Shown in pieces: positions 7,874 to 16,131 of a stretch of DNA of 64,000 nucleotides; the stretch's first letter is position 1, and the number at the start of each line of letters is the position of its first letter. The notes beneath the pieces are model-generated. The model worked only from the letters and a program-made list of their open reading frames with translations, did not search any database and was not told the origin of the DNA. The stretch is from Crocinitomix sp044361315 (GTDB lineage Bacteria > Bacteroidota > Bacteroidia > Flavobacteriales_D > Crocinitomicaceae), in NCBI GenBank assembly GCA_044361315.1, contig JBIKJA010000005.1, positions 1-64,000 of the forward strand, written 5' to 3'. A program made the translations under genes and the position numbers.

Positions 7874-8845
7874 ATGAAAGTGTTTGAAGAAAACGACAAT
7901 TTTTATCCGGACAAACCTGTTTATTTAGACCGAAATGAAGGTCGTAACAGAGTCTTGCTTATCCTTTTTATTTTATTGATTGTTTTTGCTTCGTCAAGTT
8001 ATGAATTAAGTGCTTATATTATCTTAGCCGAAGCTTTAGGCGTATTATTGCTTCATGAATTAGGGCACTTTGTGATGCAGCGAATTCTCAAACAAAATGT
8101 CCAAGGAATGTTTTTAATTTCTTTTATTGGAAATTACACCAAATCGTTGAAAAATAATCAATCTTTAAAAGCTTTTACAGCCATAACATTGATGGGACCT
8201 TTGCCTGGAATTGTCATCGGACTGGTACTTTTTTTTATTGCACTTAATTCTTCACCAAATCAATACCTTGTCGAAATTTCTTTATTGTTCATCAGCATAA
8301 ATGTGCTTAATTTACTTCCAATTGATCCTTTTGACGGAGGTAAAATTTTGAATGTTTTCTTTTTTAACAAGAACGACCATCATAAAATGTTTTTTGTTTT
8401 AGTGTCTTCTATTATTTTGATTATTGTTGGATTCTTTTTTTCGTACCTGCCGATTGTAATTTTTGGCTTATTAATGGCCATCAAAGTGCGAAGCCTGCAA
8501 AAAAGTTATGAAATGCATTTAGTTTTGGATGAGGAAGAAATTGACTACCATAAAGACTATAATTCGTTATCAAACGGTGAATATTGGAAAATTAGACAAG
8601 TACTATTGGATAAAAATCCAAAATTGAAAGAAATGATACCTGGCGGATTTACTGTCTGGGAAAATGAAAATTTGTTGATGGATCGAATCAAACAAATTCT
8701 AAGAATTCCAATGGTTCATGATGTTTCGTTTGCGGGTAAATTAATGGTGGCTGGATTTATTTTGACAGCCATTATCCTGCCTATTTATGTCATTCTTTTT
8801 AATGGAGTTCTTTTAGAATCGTATTTTAATTTAGTCAATGTTTAA
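7874..8845 (+). CDS. Site-2-protease-like M50 membrane metalloprotease
   Basis: The protein has 323 residues from the ATG at 7874. The zinc motif HELGH is at residues 61-65 inside the second membrane helix, and the third zinc ligand is provided by the LLPIDPFDGGK motif. About six hydrophobic helices are visible, then a cytoplasmic-looking stretch and a final helix. It should cut membrane-spanning substrates within the bilayer; the target is unknown, and no anti-sigma factor gene is nearby. The gene overlaps the following Smr gene by 8 bases. Confidence 0.83.
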   Translation: MKVFEENDNFYPDKPVYLDRNEGRNRVLLILFILLIVFASSSYELSAYIILAEALGVLLLHELGHFVMQRILKQNVQGMFLISFIGNYTKSLKNNQSLKAFTAITLMGPLPGIVIGLVLFFIALNSSPNQYLVEISLLFISINVLNLLPIDPFDGGKILNVFFFNKNDHHKMFFVLVSSIILIIVGFFFSYLPIVIFGLLMAIKVRSLQKSYEMHLVLDEEEIDYHKDYNSLSNGEYWKIRQVLLDKNPKLKEMIPGGFTVWENENLLMDRIKQILRIPMVHDVSFAGKLMVAGFILTAIILPIYVILFNGVLLESYFNLVNV

Positions 8846-9377
8846 GGTTGGTGATGCCGTTGCAGTTCTTCACGATACAATAAAAGGAAAGGTAGTGGAG
8901 ATTGGATCTCAAGTAATTAAAATTGAGGATGAAGATGGGTTTGTACGAAAATACCCACCCAATAAATTGGTTTTACAATCAAAATCAAAAGACTATTCAA
9001 CCGAAATTGAACCGACAGAAAAGGATCTCATTCAACCACCAATCAGCCAAATTCCAAAAGTTCAACCTGGATCTGCCTTTTCTATTCCCGAAATTGATTT
9101 ACACATCGAAGAATTGCGGGAACGACATACACATCTAACGAATTATGAGATTGTACAAATTCAAATGACGGCTTGTCGAACTTTTGTTGCAAATGCCTTG
9201 AATTCAAAACAAAAAAAAATAGTGATCATTCATGGAAAGGGAGAGGGTGTGCTGAAATCAGAAATTCATACCTATCTTGATAAAGTGGCAAATGATCGGC
9301 TAATTAATTTAGAGTATTACGATGCGTCTTTCCAACGCTATGGGCAAGGTGGAGCAACTGAAATAATTTTTTATTAA
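8838..9377 (+). CDS. Smr domain protein
   Basis: The protein has 179 residues. The N-terminus is a short beta-barrel-like module (KVGDAVAVLHDTIKGKVVEI). A linker follows, and then a C-terminal Smr domain begins at EIDLHIEEL and contains the family core IIHGKGEGVLKSEIH. Smr domains of MutS2-type proteins nick or bind nucleic acids; stand-alone forms have been linked to DNA recombination control and ribosome rescue. The gene is coupled to the M50 gene by an 8-base overlap. Confidence 0.85.
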   Translation: MFKVGDAVAVLHDTIKGKVVEIGSQVIKIEDEDGFVRKYPPNKLVLQSKSKDYSTEIEPTEKDLIQPPISQIPKVQPGSAFSIPEIDLHIEELRERHTHLTNYEIVQIQMTACRTFVANALNSKQKKIVIIHGKGEGVLKSEIHTYLDKVANDRLINLEYYDASFQRYGQGGATEIIFY

Positions 9378-9378
9378 G

Positions 9379-9531
9379 ATGAGAATTAAGTTGATTTGGT
9401 TATTGTTTATAACAGGTTTGAATTCTTCAACATGGAGTCAACAGGCCGATACAACGATTATTTTGACTCATCTAAAGAACATTGTAGAAACTAATCAACA
9501 CTCAATCAAAATTTACGGAATTTATTTGTGA
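9379..9531 (+). pseudogene. Truncated secreted protein, possibly an M28 peptidase remnant
   Basis: The ATG lies 1 base after the Smr stop. The 50 codons encode a clear Sec signal peptide (MRIKLIWLLFITGLNSSTWSQ) and then ILTHLKNIVETNQH, which resembles the start of secreted Bacteroidota M28 aminopeptidases. The frame then runs into KIYGIYL and stops. Such peptidases are several hundred residues long, so this looks like a gene that lost its body. It could instead be a real short secreted peptide. A hairpin (TTAACCT 9554-9560 with AGGTTAA 9571-9577) lies just downstream. Confidence 0.45.
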
Positions 9532-9691
9532 TTAGAACTATGTTAAGTAAACATTAACCTACTGTTTATGAGGTTAAATTATTTAGTTTAGCGAAAACTT
9601 CGGTCTAAATTCTTAATGTTTAGATAACAACCCACATCAGCACATAACGAAATCGTAATTTTCACATAACAACCACCTTGCAACTTGCCCA

Positions 9692-9699
9692 TACCTTTG
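9692..9699 (+). promoter_or_regulatory. Bacteroidota -7 box for the large T9SS protein
   Basis: TACCTTTG matches TAnnTTTG and lies 24 bases upstream of the ATG at 9724. A TTG at 9678-9680 is somewhat close for a -33 element. Confidence 0.6.
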
Positions 9700-9723
9700 T
9701 ACTAAAATTAAGAAACAAGATTT

Positions 9724-12700
9724 ATGAAGAAAATTTACTTGGTGTTAGCGGCAGTGATGGGTGCCATAATATCGGCTTGGGGACAAAATCCAGGGCTGAT
9801 TATTTCAGAGTTTTATCAAAATCCAGCAGGGACGGATTCACCGTACGAATATGTAGAATTATTAGCAACTGATAATATTGATTTTTCAGTAACTCCTTAC
9901 ACGATTATTGCTTGCAACAACGGCACAGCGACAGCTAGTGGATGGATTTTAGGAGGAGTAACTACCTATGCTTTTCAAATTTCATCAGGCACTGTAACAG
10001 TTGGTGATGTTGTTTATGTTGGAGGAACCTTAATGGCACCAACAGGAACAATTTTAAGAGCAATTAATACAAGCGTTAACGGTGGTGATGGTGGAATCGG
10101 AAATCCGAATGCTTCTGGAATAATTGGAAATGGAGGAACAAGTGCAGATGGAATAGCGGTTTTTAACTTACCGGTAGGATCAATCACTTCCTCAACCGTG
10201 CCAACCGATGCAATTTTTTATGGAACAGGAATTGGAACTGCTTTTGTGACGCCAACCACTGGATACGAATTACCAACCAATGATTTTTATTCAGGTGGTA
10301 AACTTCAATTAGCATCAGCTTATGCAGTAGATGAAGATTTGACCGTGGCTACAGGAGGTGTATTTGATTTAGTTACAAATACATTTTTAGAGCCAAGAAC
10401 CTTTGCAGCAGCGCCAGCAACAGACGGTGTATCTGAAATTACATTCGGAGCTGTTGCAGTTCCAAAATTTAGTTTTACAACTGACGATTTAACAGTATTA
10501 GAATCGGATGGAATTGTTACACTCACATTGGATTTTTCTGACGCTAATGGTTCAGCCTCATCAGTTGATGTTACTATTAATGGCGTATCAAGCGCTAATT
10601 CACCAGACGATTTTATTCTAGTTGATACTACAATTACGTTCGTTGGGGATGCGGATGGCACAGCTACTTTTACCTTTAATATTGTTGATGATCTTTTAGA
10701 AGAGCAATCTGAATATATTGTGATCACCTTGGATAACTTCGTAAACGCAGAGGAAGGTGAGATCACTAAATCATTTTTATATATTACAGACAATGATCGC
10801 CTTGCGCCTGTTCCAACCAACGAATTAAAATTCGAATTATTGACTAGCTTGTCAACTGGTGATGAAGGAGCAAGTTCTGCTGAAATCGTCGTTTTTGATC
10901 CATTGACAGATCAGTTATTTATTGTTAACAGTCTTGCAAATCAAATTGATATTGTCGATTTTAGCGTTCCTGAATTGCCTTTGTTAATTGATTCAATTGA
11001 ATTTGATAGTGTTGGATTTATTAATTCAGTGGCTATTTACAATAGCATTATTGCAGTTGCAGTTGCTGCACCTGTAGTTCAAGATTCAGGTTTTGTTTCA
11101 TTTTGGAATACAGACGCAACTTTTTTAAACCGTTTGACAGTTGGTGCTTTGCCAGACATGGTTACATTTAATCATGATGGAACACAATTAGTGGTTGCTT
11201 GTGAAGGCGAACCAAATGCAGATTATACAGTCGATCCAAATGGTGGGGTAGCAATTATTGAAATCGATGGGCCGATTGCGGGTTTAACTTCTGATGATGT
11301 TGTGGTATTAAATTTTACAGCTTTTGATGCTGATGAAGCGGCGTTGAAAGCGGCAGGTGTTCGGATCTTTGGTGCTGGAGCTTCTGTAGCGATGGATTTT
11401 GAACCAGAATATGTAACTATTATGGACGATAATTCGAAAGCGTATGTGATATTGCAAGAAAACAACGCAATGGCAGTGGTTGATTTGATTACAAAAGAAA
11501 TTATCGAAATTCGCCCCCTAGGTACAATTGATCACTCGGCTCTAGGTTTTGGTTTGGATGCTTCAAACAGCACTTCAGGAATCAATATCGCAAATTTCCC
11601 AATTAAAGGGATGTTTTTACCAGATGCGTTAGATCATATTTCAATACTAGGGTCAACTTATTTAGTGACTGCAAACGAAGGTGATTCAAGAGATTACGAC
11701 GGTTATAGTGAAGAAGAAAGAGTGCGTGATTTAGTGTTAGATAGTTTAACTTTCCCTAACCGCGAATTTTTACAAAACAGTCTTTTATTAGGTCGTTTAA
11801 AAACAACTTCGGCAAATGGAGATACCGATGGCGATGGTGATTTTGATGAGATTTACACGTATGGCACTCGTTCATTCTCAATTTGGGATGAAGCAACGGG
11901 AGATTTAGTATTTGATTCAGGTGATTTAATCGAACGAATCATTTCAACTCATCCAATTTATTCAGAAATGTTTAATGCTTCGAATGAAGATTCTCCTGAA
12001 CCTAAAGATCGTAGTGATGACAAAGGACCAGAGCCAGAAGGAATCTCAGTTGAATATATTGATGGTAATGCGTATTTATTTGTCTCTTTAGAACGTGTAG
12101 GAGGTGTGATGGCATTTAACATCAATGTTCCTTCTACTCCTGTTTTTATCGGATATCATAATAACAGAGATTTCGCAACAAATGGCCCAGATCGTGGCGC
12201 TGAAGGTATGATTTATATTGATGCGGAAGTGTCACCAAATGGGAATGGCTTGTTGATTTTAGCGAATGAAATTTCAAGTACGTTAAGTGTTTATGAAGTA
12301 AATTCTTGTCAATCAATCTCTGATTTAGTAATTGCTACAACGGATGATGCAACAGGATTTTGTAGTGGTGATTCTTTAGAAATTTCAGCAATCACCTTGG
12401 CTGATTTATCACTCGAATGGCAAATGGATGGCGAAATTTTAATTGATGAAACCGAGGCTTCTATTTTTGCAAGTGAAGCAGGATTTTATCAAGTAAGTTT
12501 TGTTAACGATGTCGAAGGATGTTTAGGAACAACAGACAGTTTATTTATCGTGGAAAACGAATTACCGATTGTTGAAGCTTTTGTGAGCGCTGACTCAATT
12601 TGTTTTGACGAAGAAGTAACTTTTAGCAGCGAAGGTGCTGAAACTTATTTGTGGGATGTGGCTGGTGTGACAAACGATGTTCCTTATACGCCAGTTGCGA

Positions 12701-13263
12701 GTGGAGAAATTGTTTACTCGGTTATTGGTACCGATGTGAATGGATGTGAAAATAGTGATTCAGTAAGCGTTACTATGGCAGAAGAATTGATTTTAACATT
12801 GGTGTCAACAGATGAGATTTTTGGTTCGGATGGTTCAATCGATCTTACCATTTCTGGTGGATTTGGTGCTTATTTAATTGATTGGGACAACGATGGTTTG
12901 GGTGATTTTGATGATGAAGAAGATTTGACAGATTTAGCTGGAGGAACCTACATTGTTTTTGTGGAAGATGGCTTTGGATGTTCAGTAAGTGAAACACTTG
13001 TAGTAAATAGTCAAGCAGGCTTAAGCGATTTAAATTCGTTAACAATGGCTGTTTATCCAAACCCAGCGAATGATTTCATCTTCATTGAAACCACTGGTGA
13101 TTTTACGTATCAATTATCAAGTGTGAACGGTCAAATACTGATTTCAGGCGTTGCTTTCGAAAAAGAACAAGTTGATCTTTCAGGGCTAGCAGCTGGCATT
13201 TATTTGATTCAGATGCACAACGAAAATAATCAAACCCAAACAGTGAAAGTAACGATATATTAA
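9724..13263 (+). CDS. Large T9SS-secreted protein with choice-of-anchor I beta-propeller
   Basis: The protein has 1179 residues and a signal peptide ending near GAIISAWGQ. In order: a lamin-tail-like domain (about 22-200, LIISEFYQNPAG), a Calx-beta domain (about 248-359), a choice-of-anchor I beta-propeller (about 366-858, with VACEGEPNADY and VTANEGDSRDYDGY), two Ig-like modules (about 860-1018), a SprB-type repeat (about 1022-1096) and a type A T9SS sorting domain (from AVYPNPAND to the end). The propeller family is seen in extracellular, phosphatase-like proteins. The product should be exported and anchored on the cell surface; its substrate is unknown. Its last 150 residues resemble the protein ending at 500. 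It is monocistronic, with its own promoter box and terminator. Confidence 0.88.
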   Translation: MKKIYLVLAAVMGAIISAWGQNPGLIISEFYQNPAGTDSPYEYVELLATDNIDFSVTPYTIIACNNGTATASGWILGGVTTYAFQISSGTVTVGDVVYVGGTLMAPTGTILRAINTSVNGGDGGIGNPNASGIIGNGGTSADGIAVFNLPVGSITSSTVPTDAIFYGTGIGTAFVTPTTGYELPTNDFYSGGKLQLASAYAVDEDLTVATGGVFDLVTNTFLEPRTFAAAPATDGVSEITFGAVAVPKFSFTTDDLTVLESDGIVTLTLDFSDANGSASSVDVTINGVSSANSPDDFILVDTTITFVGDADGTATFTFNIVDDLLEEQSEYIVITLDNFVNAEEGEITKSFLYITDNDRLAPVPTNELKFELLTSLSTGDEGASSAEIVVFDPLTDQLFIVNSLANQIDIVDFSVPELPLLIDSIEFDSVGFINSVAIYNSIIAVAVAAPVVQDSGFVSFWNTDATFLNRLTVGALPDMVTFNHDGTQLVVACEGEPNADYTVDPNGGVAIIEIDGPIAGLTSDDVVVLNFTAFDADEAALKAAGVRIFGAGASVAMDFEPEYVTIMDDNSKAYVILQENNAMAVVDLITKEIIEIRPLGTIDHSALGFGLDASNSTSGINIANFPIKGMFLPDALDHISILGSTYLVTANEGDSRDYDGYSEEERVRDLVLDSLTFPNREFLQNSLLLGRLKTTSANGDTDGDGDFDEIYTYGTRSFSIWDEATGDLVFDSGDLIERIISTHPIYSEMFNASNEDSPEPKDRSDDKGPEPEGISVEYIDGNAYLFVSLERVGGVMAFNINVPSTPVFIGYHNNRDFATNGPDRGAEGMIYIDAEVSPNGNGLLILANEISSTLSVYEVNSCQSISDLVIATTDDATGFCSGDSLEISAITLADLSLEWQMDGEILIDETEASIFASEAGFYQVSFVNDVEGCLGTTDSLFIVENELPIVEAFVSADSICFDEEVTFSSEGAETYLWDVAGVTNDVPYTPVASGEIVYSVIGTDVNGCENSDSVSVTMAEELILTLVSTDEIFGSDGSIDLTISGGFGAYLIDWDNDGLGDFDDEEDLTDLAGGTYIVFVEDGFGCSVSETLVVNSQAGLSDLNSLTMAVYPNPANDFIFIETTGDFTYQLSSVNGQILISGVAFEKEQVDLSGLAAGIYLIQMHNENNQTQTVKVTIY

Positions 13264-13283
13264 TATCATTTATTATTTGGTTA

Positions 13284-13319
13284 AAAATTGGCACTCTGAA
13301 TGGGGTGCCAATTTTTTTT
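13284..13319 (+). terminator. Rho-independent terminator after the 1179-residue T9SS gene
   Basis: The stem ATTGGCAC (13287-13294) pairs with GTGCCAAT (13305-13312), extended by A/T pairs and followed by a run of T. Confidence 0.9.
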
Positions 13320-13451
13320 GTATCTAATTCCATAATCATGTCAAATCCCAGAAATTGTTAATTTTTTTTTGTATTTTCGTTTTCTGATTAATTTTAATAT
13401 CTTGTTTAATCATAGAGTATAGTTAATTGAGGATAAATTAATACAATAGCA

Positions 13452-15197
13452 ATGACTGATATATTGAATTGGTATTCTAAATGCATAATTTTCTGCATTT
13501 TTTTTTGTGGAAGTAATATTACTTATTCGCAGGATTGGACAATGACAAACGTTGCTGGGAATGGAGATGACTTTGGCAGTGATCTTGTCGGAACAGATAA
13601 TAATGCTTTGATAAATTCTTTATATTCCGTTTCTCAAATGGCAAAAGATTCGGAAGGAAATATTTATTTTATCGGCAATGGAGGATCTGACTACAAAGTT
13701 GTAATTTACAAATTAGAAGGAAGTGATCTAAGTATTATTTTTGAACAAACACACGATTTTTTTCTAGTCCTTAAGGGACTGGCAATTGATTCAAATGATA
13801 ACATTTATTTCTCTTATGGTCCTTTTGCTGCGTCACCTGATTGGCAACGGTATATTTATCGAATTCCAAAAGATGAAACGGAGCCAGAAGAATTTGCAGG
13901 AGACGGTTCGGCGCTTATAACGCCGAATGAACCTGAGATGGAAGCTTTAGGTTACCCTGTTGGTTATGCCGGGGGGTTAGTAATAAGAGAGAAAGACGGA
14001 AATGAATGGTTATATTATTCGGCAAATAACGGAGGCACTGAATGTTACATCCAAAAGATTTTTATAGATGATGCGACGGATGACGATGATGATGAATCAC
14101 GTCTAACCTACAGGGCAGCTGGCACAGGCCTAGAGGGAGCTACAATTGATTATCCAATTTTAACAGATGCATTGACTACAGATATTAGTGTTGGGTTTGG
14201 AATTGATTTTGACAACGCGGGGAATTTATACTATGGTACATTCGATAACCGCGTAGTTAAAATTTCAGCCACTTCAAATGAGTTGAGTCTTTTTGCAGGT
14301 TCGGGGGGGGGGGGAACTTTTGTAGAAAACATGAACGCCAAAGAAGCTCCACTGGTTTTAAGTACTTCTGGTTTTCAAATTATTGAAAAAAACGGGAATG
14401 AGTTTATGATCATCGCAGATCCAGGGAATCACATGGTGCGAAAAATTGAGATCAATGGAAGTGATGGAATAAATAGGATTACCACACTCTGCGGATCAGG
14501 ATTTCCAGAAAATGGAGCTAGCCCATTTGAAGATCTTGAAAATGGAATGTATAAACTGGCCTTGGAGTCTAACATAAAACCTTACGATATTCTAATTACC
14601 GGTGAGGACGAATTTTTAATTTCTGATGACGCAAATCGGATTCGAAAAGTTTTTATCTGCCAATCCCCGACACTAACTGATATCGCTGTTACTCCCGAAA
14701 CAATTTGTGTTGGTGATTCTGTCACCTTAAGCTTAAGTGACGACCTGAAAGATGCAGACGTTTGGAACTGGTATATATCAGATGAATGTAGTTCAACTGA
14801 AATGCCTTATGGTAATGGACAATCGATAAAAGTCTTTGTGGAAGACGATTTTGATATTTCCGTCAGTGCTAGTGGTGGTTGTATTACGAAACAGGATTGC
14901 CTTACAGCGTCCGTTGAGTTAAATTGTAAAGAATTCTACAATACTTTTACACCAAATGGTGACGGTAAAAATGACTTTTTTGAAATAAATACAGTGCAAA
15001 ATTATCCTTTAAATACTGTGTCAATCTACAATCGCTGGGGCGCTTTAATAAATGAAATTGAAAATTATGACAATTTGACAAATGTTTGGAGAGGGACATT
15101 TGATGGGGATTTGGAAGTTAATTCAGGAACTTACTTTTTTACTTTTGAATCTGGCGGTGAGACAATCATTTCTGGTTGGATCGAATTAATAAGATAA
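13452..15197 (+). CDS. Type B T9SS cargo protein with NHL-like propeller (CHU_C tail)
   Basis: The protein has 581 residues. A signal peptide (about 1-26, ending ITYSQ) is followed by a long NHL/TEB-like beta-propeller (VKISATSNELSLFAG, DPGNHMVRKIEI), then an Ig-like segment (about 405-490). The end is the gliding motility-associated C-terminal domain: FTPNGDGKNDFFEI, VSIYNRWG, GTYFFTF. Type B tails in Flavobacterium need a partner SprF-like protein for export, and the next gene is one. A run of 12 G inside the propeller encodes part of SGGGGT and is a possible slippage site. The ligand or substrate is unknown. Confidence 0.87.
   Translation: MTDILNWYSKCIIFCIFFCGSNITYSQDWTMTNVAGNGDDFGSDLVGTDNNALINSLYSVSQMAKDSEGNIYFIGNGGSDYKVVIYKLEGSDLSIIFEQTHDFFLVLKGLAIDSNDNIYFSYGPFAASPDWQRYIYRIPKDETEPEEFAGDGSALITPNEPEMEALGYPVGYAGGLVIREKDGNEWLYYSANNGGTECYIQKIFIDDATDDDDDESRLTYRAAGTGLEGATIDYPILTDALTTDISVGFGIDFDNAGNLYYGTFDNRVVKISATSNELSLFAGSGGGGTFVENMNAKEAPLVLSTSGFQIIEKNGNEFMIIADPGNHMVRKIEINGSDGINRITTLCGSGFPENGASPFEDLENGMYKLALESNIKPYDILITGEDEFLISDDANRIRKVFICQSPTLTDIAVTPETICVGDSVTLSLSDDLKDADVWNWYISDECSSTEMPYGNGQSIKVFVEDDFDISVSASGGCITKQDCLTASVELNCKEFYNTFTPNGDGKNDFFEINTVQNYPLNTVSIYNRWGALINEIENYDNLTNVWRGTFDGDLEVNSGTYFFTFESGGETIISGWIELIR
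14303..14314 (+). repeat. Homopolymer of 12 G inside the type B cargo gene
   Basis: Twelve consecutive G lie about 285 codons into the gene, in otherwise AT-rich DNA. As read here the frame stays open. A gain or loss of 1 or 2 G would truncate the protein before its sorting domain. Confidence 0.9.
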
Positions 15198-15205
15198 CGA
15201 ACTTC

Positions 15206-16123
15206 ATGAAAAATTGGATTACTTATTTCGCTGTATTAATGACTAGTGTGAGTTTTGCTCAGCAAGACGCCATCTACAGTCAATATATTTTTAATCAAGC
15301 AATCATTAATCCAGCCTATGTCGGTTCGAGAAATTCAATGAGTGCAATACTTTTGCACCGTACACGTTGGGTTGGTTTTGATGGTGCGCCAACAACATCT
15401 ACTTTTTCGTACGGAACCGACCTGAAAAAAAACAAAATGGCTTGGGGTGGTAACTTTATTGCTGACCGATTAGGTCCAACAACCAATATTATTGCTAATG
15501 TTTCTGGTGCCTACCATCTGAAAATGCGTTCGGCGCGTCTAGCTTTTGGGTTAAGATTAGGTGTTTTTAACTCTTCCCTAAATACATCAAAATTAGATTT
15601 AAAAGATCCTACAGATATTTTAAATGGTAGCGGGCAACGTGAAAGTGCTATTTTACCATCGTTAGATTTCGGAATGTATTATTATACCCGCCGTTTTTTT
15701 GTTGGATTATCATTGAACCATCTAGGAGCTGCTGGAAAATTCAATTACGATTCGTATGAAAACGCTACTTTTCCATTAAACAATTTTAATACATTAACTG
15801 CTGGTTATGCCTTTCAAGTATCTGATAATGTGGTTTTAAAGCCTTCAATAATGTTCAAACAAAGTGTCGATTTTGATTCTAATTTAGACATAAATTTAAA
15901 TGCACTGTTTTACAAAAAAGTTTGGTTCGGAATTTCTATTCGAACTAAAATTTCCATCAATGCAATTTTAGAAGTTAATATCACGGATTATATGCGTTTT
16001 GGCTATTCTTACGATTTTTTCTTGAACAGTTTGCAACAAGCCTCTGGTGGAGCACACGAGTTTTTTATTGGTTTTGATTTTGTAAAAGATAAAATGGAAA
16101 CGGTCTCACCTAGATTATTATAA
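15206..16123 (+). CDS. PorP/SprF family T9SS outer-membrane protein
   Basis: The protein has 305 residues from the ATG at 15206; the frame is open to 15176, but that would overlap the previous gene and bury the signal peptide. The signal peptide ends at MTSVSFAQ. The mature start DAIYSQYIFNQAIINPAYVG is the hallmark of the PorP/SprF family, and the rest is a predicted outer-membrane beta-barrel. SprF-like proteins are dedicated partners for type B T9SS cargo, so this one probably serves the cargo encoded directly upstream, with the OmpA protein downstream completing a typical three-gene cluster. Confidence 0.92.
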   Translation: MKNWITYFAVLMTSVSFAQQDAIYSQYIFNQAIINPAYVGSRNSMSAILLHRTRWVGFDGAPTTSTFSYGTDLKKNKMAWGGNFIADRLGPTTNIIANVSGAYHLKMRSARLAFGLRLGVFNSSLNTSKLDLKDPTDILNGSGQRESAILPSLDFGMYYYTRRFFVGLSLNHLGAAGKFNYDSYENATFPLNNFNTLTAGYAFQVSDNVVLKPSIMFKQSVDFDSNLDINLNALFYKKVWFGISIRTKISINAILEVNITDYMRFGYSYDFFLNSLQQASGGAHEFFIGFDFVKDKMETVSPRLL

Positions 16124-16131
16124 GTATAAAT

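Noticed and set aside
10320..10820. Open frame of 166 codons on the minus strand inside the T9SS gene
   Set aside because: It is antisense to a gene with clear domains, is Ser/Thr/Val-rich as expected from reversed T9SS DNA, and has no signal or motif.
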